DNA of 64,000 bases from an uncultured Burkholderiales bacterium. Lineage in GTDB: Bacteria; Pseudomonadota; Gammaproteobacteria; Burkholderiales; Burkholderiaceae_C. Numbering within the stretch: position 1 is the stretch's first letter; every line of letters begins with the position of its first letter. Where the stretch lies: NCBI GenBank assembly GCA_945952065.1, contig CAMFGY010000004.1:244271-308270 (forward strand), read 5' to 3'. Of this stretch, positions 39,889-46,274 are shown piece after piece. The translations under genes and the position numbers were made by a program. A model generated the notes under the pieces. That model saw only the letters and a program-made list of their open reading frames with translations, made no database searches and had not been told where the DNA came from.

Positions 39889-40050
39889 GCATGGAAATGG
39901 GGCATGAGCCACCCCAAGTTCGAGCTAAGCGGCCTTCGGACGCAATAGCCCTAGGGCTGCTGCTAGATGATGCAATGTATGCCTCGAACCATCAGGTTAC
40001 GGCGCTGGCCCTAGATGTTCGCCCTCCCCGATTGAGACAGGAGCTAGGCG

Positions 40051-40767
40051 TTACTTAGGCAGCAGCGCGAAGGTGGGCGCTGCAATCTGGGACACGGAAA
40101 CGATCACAGTCAAAACTCCGACGACAGCGTTCAGGTTGTCGAGCACCCTCTTGCCGACCTCATTTGATGTCATGAAGTCAAAGAAGCCTTTGTCTCGGTG
40201 CATGTGCCCGACGATTGCCTCCGCTTGCCGAATTGCTGGCATTGAACCCGTTACTCGGTACTCCGAGAGACACGCTCTAAGGTTTAGTAGCTCTCGCAGC
40301 AAGTGCAGTTTGAGTTCCGGAGCAAGGTCGGAAGATTCAATCTCTTGAATCAATTGATCTAGGTTCGACGACAAATTGGAAACAGCTTCTGCATCTGCCA
40401 TCGAAGTGCCAAGGCGAACATGAAGAAGCTCTGCCAAAGTTGCCAATTGGGAGATGCAGTATGGGTTGACATGGGCAATGAAAGAGTCCCACGTGCCCGC
40501 AATCTGCTGATTGAAGAACGCAGCCTCAAGGGGAGCTCGCCAGTGCTCGTTCGCACTCTCTAGCGCAGGGTAGTACTTGCTGACAAGGGTCGCCGTCTCC
40601 GACGGCAAAGCCATAGCCTTGCCAATGGCAGAGAACAACGCCGATGAATCTGTAGGACTAACTTCAAAGATCTCGGCCCAAGCGTGAGAACATGCCTTGT
40701 TCTTGTCGATCTTCTGGCCCGCAGCGAGGAGCGCGAGAAGCCGCGCAGGAGGATTGTCGTATTGCAT
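40051..40767 (-). CDS. Hypothetical island protein with C-terminal membrane helix
   Basis: A 238-residue protein, helical through most of its length, ending in a hydrophobic segment (NAVVGVLTVIVSVSQIAAPTFALL, about residues 212-235) followed by PK, a plausible C-terminal membrane anchor. No family is recognised. It is the promoter-proximal gene of the leftward trio, 162 bp upstream of the HEPN-like start. Start ATG at 40767 is the first in frame. Confidence 0.65.
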   Translation of the reverse strand: MQYDNPPARLLALLAAGQKIDKNKACSHAWAEIFEVSPTDSSALFSAIGKAMALPSETATLVSKYYPALESANEHWRAPLEAAFFNQQIAGTWDSFIAHVNPYCISQLATLAELLHVRLGTSMADAEAVSNLSSNLDQLIQEIESSDLAPELKLHLLRELLNLRACLSEYRVTGSMPAIRQAEAIVGHMHRDKGFFDFMTSNEVGKRVLDNLNAVVGVLTVIVSVSQIAAPTFALLPK

Positions 40768-41048
40768 GATGTGGAGGTGTGATGCCTAGCGCCGAAACAG
40801 AACTGACCCAAGCCAGCTGACCGCGCATAGTTGAAAATACACAATCATCGTAGCGCGGCTAGTTGGCGGAAGTCCACTCAATTGAAGAGTTAGGCCTCAT
40901 TGCCAGGCTGGGAGATTGAAGACTTGCACTTCAGCTCACCTTGAAAGGGAGACACCCTATCAAGAAGGCCAGCCAAATCGACAGAGTCCACAACTTGTTC
41001 CTTGTGACACCGGGGCAAACGGCATGACCGGATAGGCTCACAAGTTAC
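40768..41048. other. Divergent intergenic region of the island
   Basis: No gene seen. It separates the leftward trio from the rightward recombinase and must carry the leftward promoter, which could not be pinpointed. Confidence 0.5.
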
Positions 41049-41078
41049 TTGACGACACTTTAGACGCTAGCCCACAAT
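41049..41078 (+). promoter_or_regulatory. Candidate promoter of the serine recombinase
   Basis: TTGACG (41049-41054), an 18-bp spacer and CACAAT (41073-41078) end 32 bp before the recombinase ATG. Two similar sequences, GATTGCATATC and GATTGCACATC, lie between the -10 and the start and could be operator or recombinase half-sites. Confidence 0.45.
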
Positions 41079-41110
41079 GATTGCATATCTTCTGACACCG
41101 ATTGCACATC

Positions 41111-41701
41111 ATGGCCCGCATTGCTTACTACCGAGTCTCAACCCGTGACCAGACTATCGAATCTCAACGGAGTGCAATCAGCGGTGGTCAAGAGTTCGAC
41201 AAGGAGTTCAAGGACGAAGGGGTCAGTGGTGCAGTCCTGGCAGCTGCCCGTCCTGGCTTCAAGGACCTTCTAGCCTACGTCCGAGAGGGTGACACCTTGT
41301 TCGTGTACGCAGTAGACCGGTTGGGTCGGGATGCTCTGGACGTTCAGGCCACTGTCAGGGGTCTCATTGATCGGGGGGTCTCAGTGCATGTCCACGGACT
41401 AGGTCTGATCGCCAAGGGTGTCGGGGAATTGATCCTTGCCGTACTGGCCCAAGTCGCCAGCATGGAACGGGACCGGATCTCAGAGCGAACTGCGGCAGGC
41501 AGAGCGGCAGCTAAGGCCTCTCTGGAAGCTACCGGCAAGACCCACAAAGGCAAGGCCAGCATGGGGCGTCCGTTTCAGGCAGACCCTGTACAAGTGGCGG
41601 AGTGGAGACGGCTCAACAGCGCCAGCATGAGTCAGACGGCCTCACAGTTCGGATTGTCCCTATCGACCGTCAAGCGGTACTGCTCGGCCCATGGCTCCTA
41701 G
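41111..41701 (+). CDS. Small serine recombinase (resolvase/invertase family)
   Basis: A 196-residue recombinase. The catalytic serine lies in AYYRVSTRDQTIESQ; VDRLGRDALDVQATV and the E-helix MERDRISERTAAG complete the catalytic domain, and a C-terminal helix-turn-helix contains SQTASQFGLSLSTVKRYC. Small serine recombinases resolve or invert DNA at paired short sites rather than integrate at tRNA genes, so it does not explain the tRNA-Asn insertion. Its target sites may lie in the repeat-rich DNA just downstream. Confidence 0.9.
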   Translation: MARIAYYRVSTRDQTIESQRSAISGGQEFDKEFKDEGVSGAVLAAARPGFKDLLAYVREGDTLFVYAVDRLGRDALDVQATVRGLIDRGVSVHVHGLGLIAKGVGELILAVLAQVASMERDRISERTAAGRAAAKASLEATGKTHKGKASMGRPFQADPVQVAEWRRLNSASMSQTASQFGLSLSTVKRYCSAHGS

Positions 41702-41726
41702 GCCGTCAGACGGCATCTGCAAACCC

Positions 41727-41739
41727 CGCAAAGACCCCT
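41727..41739 (+). repeat. CGCAAAGACCCCT repeat, copy 1
   Basis: Followed by CAGAGCGATTTAGTTGACC. Copies 2 and 3 are at 41946 and 42814. It lies 26 bp after the recombinase stop. Confidence 0.85.
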
Positions 41740-41945
41740 CAGAGCGATTTAGTTGACCGGCCAAGGGGTTGGTGTACCGGGCGATCTCAATTGAATTTGG
41801 GACGCGCCTAAGCTCTGGCGGGTAAGGTATTGCGGACCCGGTACGGGGGGGGAATCTGTAAATCCGAGCGGGAGAGGGAAGGCTAAAAGATTTTTTGGGA
41901 AATTTGAGCGCGGCTGACCGGCCGGAGGTATTGCCCCTCAAGGCC

Positions 41946-41970
41946 CGCAAAGACCCCTAGAAGCGATTTA
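41946..41970 (+). repeat. CGCAAAGACCCCT repeat, copy 2
   Basis: CGCAAAGACCCCTAG then AAGCGATTTA; similarity to copy 1 extends past the core (GCGATTTA) and into a following ATCGAC and CAAGGG. Confidence 0.85.
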
Positions 41971-42033
41971 ATCGACGCATCAAGGGCTCGATATATCTTA
42001 GTGTATTCAATTGACCCGAGGGGATTCCTAGGT

Positions 42034-42087
42034 CTGCCAAAAAAATAGAGCCCGACCGCTCCCGAAGGAACTGAAGGACTCTATTTT
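42034..42087 (+). repeat. CTGCCAAAAAAATAGAG repeat with hairpin
   Basis: The repeat (42034-42050) ends with AAAATAGAG, which pairs perfectly with CTCTATTTT at 42079-42087 across a 28-base loop. A related copy, CTGCCAAAAAAACAGAG, is at 42933-42949 and is followed by an imperfect complement TCTCTATA. It could be a terminator-like or regulatory RNA hairpin. Confidence 0.7.
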
Positions 42088-42298
42088 CGGTGCGCCGACT
42101 TGCGAAAGCTGGAGACGTCTCGGGCGCTGAACGGTAGCGCGAGCCTCGGGAAATCGGCGCGAATCTTGGGGGACTGGTGGTCGGGGGTCTCCGTCAGGCA
42201 GATGCGGCCTGACAGGCTCTAGTGGATCTGACTGGTCTCACTGGGGGTCTGTCATCGGCACCAGTTAAACGAAGTCACTGAGGTCTCACTGAGAAACA

Positions 42299-42317
42299 GA
42301 TGTATCGTAGATACATC
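42299..42317. repeat. Perfect hairpin GATGTATC-gta-GATACATC
   Basis: An eight-base perfect stem with a three-base loop. The ATG inside opens a 16-codon frame (42300-42350) without a convincing ribosome-binding site, so a peptide is not claimed. Confidence 0.75.
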
Positions 42318-42479
42318 AAAAGGCTCAGAGATCTAGACGAGTATTATTAAGTGGCTAGCATATGGCATCGCACGTATCACTGAGACAGTCATAGGCTTAA
42401 CGGACCTTTGGTCCTACCTACTCCCTACAGGGTTCTATAAAGCCTCAGCGATGTCCTATAGGCTCTCTTTAAGATCAGT

Positions 42480-42502
42480 AAGATCTATAGATCTTTAAGA
42501 TC
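42480..42502. repeat. Overlapping palindromes in AT-rich core
   Basis: AAGATCTATAGATCTT (42480-42495) is a perfect palindrome, overlapping GATCTTTAAGATC (42490-42502). Several more GATC words follow within 150 bp. Such dense symmetry suits DNA melting or dimeric protein binding. Confidence 0.8.
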
Positions 42503-42642
42503 TCTCTTATAGTTACTCTTCTTAGCTCTCTTCTTTATGGAATCTTAATGATCCTAGAGAATCAGATAGATCTTTAGATTCTAGAGAATCTCTACGATCT
42601 TTAAGAATCAGAGAGATACTATAGGTATTCCCTGCCCCTCAT

Positions 42643-42691
42643 TCCCACTCGATCAAAGAATTCTGAAGCGCATCCCACTCGATCAAAGAAT
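42643..42691 (+). repeat. Direct 19-bp repeat pair
   Basis: TCCCACTCGATCAAAGAAT occurs at 42643-42661 and 42673-42691, exactly 30 bp apart, with an 11-bp spacer. Only two copies exist, so it is not a CRISPR array. Confidence 0.9.
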
Positions 42692-42758
42692 CAGGCGGCA
42701 CCGGGAGAGGTCGGGGTACTGGTCGAGACTGGGGGCCAGGGTCCGCAACGGAGTGCCG

Positions 42759-42887
42759 ATGGCACCAAGCCCGCGCCGCGACAATCAAGGAACACGGATG
42801 CATCCAGCGACCCCGCAAAGACCCCTAGAAGGCGCCGAAGATCAGCCGAAGTACCAGCGCCAGTCCGTGTCCTTGGAATCGCTCTGA
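42759..42887 (+). CDS. Possible 42-residue peptide
   Basis: ATG 42759 is preceded by GGAG at six bases. The frame encodes a basic, proline-rich peptide (MAPSPRRDNQGTRMHP at its start) and overlaps copy 3 of the CGCAAAGACCCCT repeat. No family is known, and the repeat overlap argues that this may be chance. Confidence 0.2.
   Translation: MAPSPRRDNQGTRMHPATPQRPLEGAEDQPKYQRQSVSLESL
42814..42834 (+). repeat. CGCAAAGACCCCT repeat, copy 3
   Basis: CGCAAAGACCCCTAGAAG, identical to copy 2 over 18 bp, about 870 bp further right. A CTGCCAAAAAAA copy follows 101 bp later, echoing the order seen after copy 2. Confidence 0.85.
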
Positions 42888-42997
42888 TGGCGCTAAAACC
42901 GCATGGAGTAATGCCAGTTTGTTAAGACAGGCCTGCCAAAAAAACAGAGATCAATTCGTTTGGGTCTCTATATTCAGGCCGGAGCCTGATTGGGACA

Positions 42998-43020
42998 CTG
43001 TGGGGGAAAACGCGGGGACT
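42998..43020 (+). repeat. Arm-site-like repeat, copy 3 (right end)
   Basis: CTGTGGGGGAAAAC followed by GCGGGGACT, ending 83 bp before attR. It shares both halves with the left-end copies. Confidence 0.6.
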
Positions 43021-43102
43021 ACAAGTCGTTGATCCGAGACGGGAGTCGTAGAGTAACTCAGACTATGTTCTTTAGAATCAATGAGTTAGACGCCAACCTG
43101 CT

Positions 43103-43149
43103 GACTGTTAATCCGTAGGTCCCTGGTTCGAGCCCAGGTCGAGGAGCCA
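43103..43149 (+). repeat. attR: 47-bp partial tRNA-Asn copy
   Basis: Exact direct repeat of 37549-37595 without the 5' half of a tRNA, so it is not a functional tRNA gene. It marks the right end of the island. Confidence 0.92.
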
Positions 43150-43154
43150 CTCAT

Positions 43155-43193
43155 GAAGCCCTGATGCAGCGATGCGTCAGGGCTTCTTCTTTT
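43155..43193 (+). terminator. Terminator after attR, probably the original tRNA-Asn terminator
   Basis: Stem GAAGCCCTGA / TCAGGGCTTC with a 12-base loop followed by TTCTTTT. It lies just outside the island, where the tRNA gene ended before insertion. Confidence 0.88.
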
Positions 43194-43220
43194 GTGGCCG
43201 CGGTTGATGTTCGGTCCGAC

Positions 43221-43232
43221 GAACTGCCACCA
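43221..43232 (+). repeat. Left copy of 12-bp inverted repeat flanking the defence operon
   Basis: GAACTGCCACCA, whose exact complement TGGTGGCAGTTC lies at 53952-53963 on the other side of the operon. Confidence 0.6.
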
Positions 43233-43261
43233 CTTTGACTGCCTCGTCGTTAAGTTCTGGG

Positions 43262-43519
43262 CTAGACCGTAAAGGGTTTCAACAACTCACGCCGCTCTTT
43301 GGACAGGCAATTCCAGCTATACCCACCGCCGTCCTTCCATGACTTCGAATCCGTGACCGTGAGCAAGTCCATCGGGTCTGATTGGTTCGTCTTGGCGAAG
43401 AATTCAGTCCCAACAAGAAGCGGTATGTACTGAACCCTGCACCTCACCACCATTACTTCGGCTCTGCCGATGAAGATCATGTCTTCAAAGTGCGGTGGAG
43501 CGTTGTATAGCTTCTTCAC
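43262..43519 (-). CDS. Small hypothetical protein ending the defence operon
   Basis: An 85-residue protein starting with GTG at 43519, three bases after the helicase stop, so translation is probably coupled. It has no membrane segment or signal; the sequence mixes hydrophobic strands (EDMIFIGRAEVMVVRCRVQYIPLLVG) with a basic C-terminus. No family recognised. Close coupling suggests a role with the helicase. Confidence 0.6.
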   Translation of the reverse strand: MKKLYNAPPHFEDMIFIGRAEVMVVRCRVQYIPLLVGTEFFAKTNQSDPMDLLTVTDSKSWKDGGGYSWNCLSKERRELLKPFTV

Positions 43520-43522
43520 CCG

Positions 43523-46261
43523 TCAACTTGACCAAGCAGTAGCCATCAAATCGGCAAATTCGCGCCTCGCTAGCACTGCCGTGCAATCCCGCCAGTCTCT
43601 GTCTGGCGGGGCCATAGTGGCCGTGTAGCGAAGGTCAAAACCAGTCGCCTCGTGCTGCGCGACGATGTATTCATCCATCTTGGCGCCGAGCGCCTCAATG
43701 TCATCGATCCACTCGTCTTTGATCGTGTCCGGGATAGAGCCAAATAAGTCGTATCTATCACGCATGCGCTCCGACAGACGGTCGTAGATCTTCTCGTCCA
43801 CGGTCTGCTCATTCACGAGGTTGAGCATGTCCACCGTCTCGCGCTTCTGGCCGAAGCGTTTGATGCGCCCGATGCGCTGTTCCAGCCTGGTCGGGTTCCA
43901 AGGCAGGTCCACGTTCACCAGCGCGCCAAGGGTCTGCAGGTTGAGCCCCTCGCAGGCTGCATCCGTTGCCACCATGATCCGGATCTGGTGCTCAGCGACC
44001 ATCTTCTTCAGCGTTTCGCGTTCGCAGGTCACGCTGTCGCCGCGCTGGTAGAGGCGGCTACGGCCAGCGCCTGCGTACAAACCGATCGCTTCGTCAGGGT
44101 AGCGCTGGGCCAGCTGCTCAGCCACCCACCTCGCGGTGTCGTAGTACTGGCTGAAGATGATCACGCCCAGTTCCAGCCACTTCTCCTTGTCCAGGTAATG
44201 CGCCAGCGCGGCCAACTTAGGGTCGGATTCGATCTGCTCCAGTCGGTCCTGCAACCTAGCCAAGGCCTCGCGTTCATCGCCCGACTGAACGGCCAGCTCT
44301 GTGTCGCCATCATCTTCCTCCTGGCGCAGCGTCTTGCCCTCCAGCAGGGCGCGAACCGTGTTCAGCCCTGCGTGGATGGATGAGCAGATGCGCTGCTCGA
44401 CCAGGTTCTTCATGAAGCCGCCGCCGCGGCCCGTAGAACCCAGGGTCTTGCCGAACGCCCTTGCTTCGCGGTAGGCCTCGCGGAAGTCTTCGCTGGTTCG
44501 AAGTGCCTTGGCCTCAAACAGGGCATCAAAGCTCTGGGGATCGCGCACGAGGTGCCGATCCGGGTGCACGTCAACGCCCACCTTGGCCAGCAGGTCGGCG
44601 TCTTCCAAACTCACGCGTTTGCGCAGCACGACGTGTCGTACAAGGGGGTTCTCGCGCTGGAAGAAGCTGGCGCCCGCGACTCGTCGATGCAGCTCGTCTT
44701 CCAGGATTTCCCGCGTGTCTTCACTCAGATCGGCCAACGGCCTGTTGGTTTGGGTCTCGCCGTTGACCAAACCGAGATCCTGACGGATTGCGCTGAACAA
44801 GCGCCGGGCGCGCGGCTCGCGCGTGGAGTCCACGAGCGGCAGCGGCGAACGCAGAAGCTGCCATGCAAATTCTGCTGAGGTCACGTCTTGTCGACCTGCC
44901 AGCACCTCCAGCACCTCGCTGGGCCGGTGCCAAGCTGCGAAATCGTTGCCCAGAACGAAGTTGCCGCGCCCTTGATGGAGGATGCCGATCAAGTCCCACA
45001 GGTCCTGTGGCTGCGTCTGGATGGGTGTTGCGGTGCCCAGCAGCACATGTTCCGAGCGAGCAGCAATTTCACGCATGAAGGCGAGCAGCTCGTTTGGCGT
45101 TCCTGCATCGGCTCCGAAGCCTTGTCGGGTCCGTGCCTTGTGAGCCTCGTCCAGGATCACGAGGCCAAAGCGCAGGCCCAGCAAGTGCTCTTTCTCCGCC
45201 GACTGTCGCATCATCAGTCCGGTCGAGACGATGCCAATGCGCAGTGGGCAACGGGCGATGTGCTCCCTGCCGGCCGGCGAGATGGCCCGCTCTTGGTCAT
45301 CAAGCCACACCTTGCGCACCGTGTCCCAGCGCGCGCAAGGGATGCCCAGCTTGTCCAGCATCTCGGTCTGCCACTGCTCACACAGCGTGGCGGGCGCGAA
45401 GATCACCACCGGGCGCCTGGCTTGCTGCTCGCGGTCGGCCAGCAGGCACAGCGTCAGCGCGGCTGTGCCCAACGAGAGCGTTTTACCGAGGCCCACCTCG
45501 TCGGCCAGCAGCAGGCGCACCACCTTGTGCATCTGATGGTGACGCAGGCATTCGGTGACAAAGCCTTGCTGCCAAGGCTGCAGGGTGAGGCCCTCTCGGT
45601 ACAGAGGTGACTCGATCAACGCGGCCGGTGCCAGATCGTCTTCGTCATCGATCTCGCCGAACACCACCTCGCGCCGGTAACCCCGACGGTGCACCTCGCG
45701 GATCACTGCCTGCGGCAAAGGCTTGGCGGCGTTCCAGAGGAACTCAAACTCCTTCTCGATCCAGCGAAAGCCGTCTTCCGACTCGTCTTCCCACAAGATC
45801 TCGTAGTGGCGCTGCCAGCCGTTGCGGGTTTCGTTCATCGAGCCGATGAAGCCCAGCTTGCGTCCATCTGCCAATTCGATGACACCGGCTTTGCCGTGCA
45901 CAAAGCCGCACACACTGTCAGGCGCCACGCGCACCGCCTGGCCATGTCGCTGCAGGAAGGCATCCAATCGGCGGTAGCGGTCGCGGTTCAGCAGCGCCTC
46001 GGCCTCGATGGCCTTTTCGTTCCAGCGCCCCATCATGCGAGCCTCGCGCAGCTGGGCCACCTTCAGGTCGTCGGGGTGGATGTCTACGTTGCAGACGATG
46101 CGAACTTCCGGGATGGCCTCCAGCAGCTCGTGCGCCACCTCGAACAGCGAGCTGGTGAAGTAGCCCGCAATGCGCAGGTAGCTGCGAGCGCCCTTCAGGT
46201 GTTCGAGCAGGAAGCTGGCATCCAGTCGGTGCGTGCGCGATGAAAACCGACGGATTGACAT
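43523..46261 (-). CDS. SNF2-type helicase with N-terminal phospholipase-D-like domain
   Basis: A 912-residue protein from ATG 46261. Residues 1-190 resemble a phospholipase-D-like domain: GFVHGKAGVIEL (His122, Lys124) then GFIGSMNETRNG. Residues about 225 onward form a superfamily 2 helicase: DEVGLGKT (254-261), DEAH (371-374), LGTATPIQTQP, and near the C-terminus DAACEGLNLQTLGALVN and RLEQRIGRIKRFGQ. Only one HKD-like half is clear, so nuclease activity is uncertain. It follows the methylase gene after a 13-bp gap and is likely the translocase or effector of the operon. Confidence 0.88.
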   Translation of the reverse strand: MSIRRFSSRTHRLDASFLLEHLKGARSYLRIAGYFTSSLFEVAHELLEAIPEVRIVCNVDIHPDDLKVAQLREARMMGRWNEKAIEAEALLNRDRYRRLDAFLQRHGQAVRVAPDSVCGFVHGKAGVIELADGRKLGFIGSMNETRNGWQRHYEILWEDESEDGFRWIEKEFEFLWNAAKPLPQAVIREVHRRGYRREVVFGEIDDEDDLAPAALIESPLYREGLTLQPWQQGFVTECLRHHQMHKVVRLLLADEVGLGKTLSLGTAALTLCLLADREQQARRPVVIFAPATLCEQWQTEMLDKLGIPCARWDTVRKVWLDDQERAISPAGREHIARCPLRIGIVSTGLMMRQSAEKEHLLGLRFGLVILDEAHKARTRQGFGADAGTPNELLAFMREIAARSEHVLLGTATPIQTQPQDLWDLIGILHQGRGNFVLGNDFAAWHRPSEVLEVLAGRQDVTSAEFAWQLLRSPLPLVDSTREPRARRLFSAIRQDLGLVNGETQTNRPLADLSEDTREILEDELHRRVAGASFFQRENPLVRHVVLRKRVSLEDADLLAKVGVDVHPDRHLVRDPQSFDALFEAKALRTSEDFREAYREARAFGKTLGSTGRGGGFMKNLVEQRICSSIHAGLNTVRALLEGKTLRQEEDDGDTELAVQSGDEREALARLQDRLEQIESDPKLAALAHYLDKEKWLELGVIIFSQYYDTARWVAEQLAQRYPDEAIGLYAGAGRSRLYQRGDSVTCERETLKKMVAEHQIRIMVATDAACEGLNLQTLGALVNVDLPWNPTRLEQRIGRIKRFGQKRETVDMLNLVNEQTVDEKIYDRLSERMRDRYDLFGSIPDTIKDEWIDDIEALGAKMDEYIVAQHEATGFDLRYTATMAPPDRDWRDCTAVLARREFADLMATAWSS

Positions 46262-46274
46262 AATGCCCTTGCCT

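Larger units (their letters stand above)
41702..43102. other. 1.4-kb repeat-rich, partly AT-rich non-coding region
   Basis: No family-supported gene. It contains three copies of CGCAAAGACCCCT, two copies of CTGCCAAAAAAAYAGAG, a 19-bp direct repeat pair, two GGTCTCACTG copies, and many short palindromes including AAGATCTATAGATCTT (42480-42495) and GATGTATC-gta-GATACATC (42299-42317). Between about 42430 and 42630 the DNA is strongly AT-rich with many AGATCT and CTATAGG words. The look is that of a phage or plasmid control region. Confidence 0.75.
37596..43149. mobile_element. 5.55-kb genomic island in tRNA-Asn, lacking a tyrosine integrase
   Basis: Bounded by the 47-bp direct repeats of the tRNA-Asn 3' end. 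Contents: terminator, two arm-site-like repeats, three leftward hypothetical genes of markedly lower GC than the core, a small serine recombinase, a 1.4-kb repeat-rich non-coding region, and a third arm-site-like repeat 83 bp from the right att copy. No tyrosine integrase, capsid or replication gene is seen. It may be a satellite mobilised in trans or a decayed island. Confidence 0.85.

Noticed and set aside
41111..41701. Serine recombinase as the island's integrase
   Set aside because: It is a small invertase/resolvase-type enzyme of under 200 residues; the 47-bp tRNA att repeats and arm-like sites indicate a tyrosine integrase instead.
42300..42350. 16-codon peptide beginning MYRRYIKRL
   Set aside because: Its start lies inside a perfect hairpin with no good ribosome-binding site, and no homologue is known to me.
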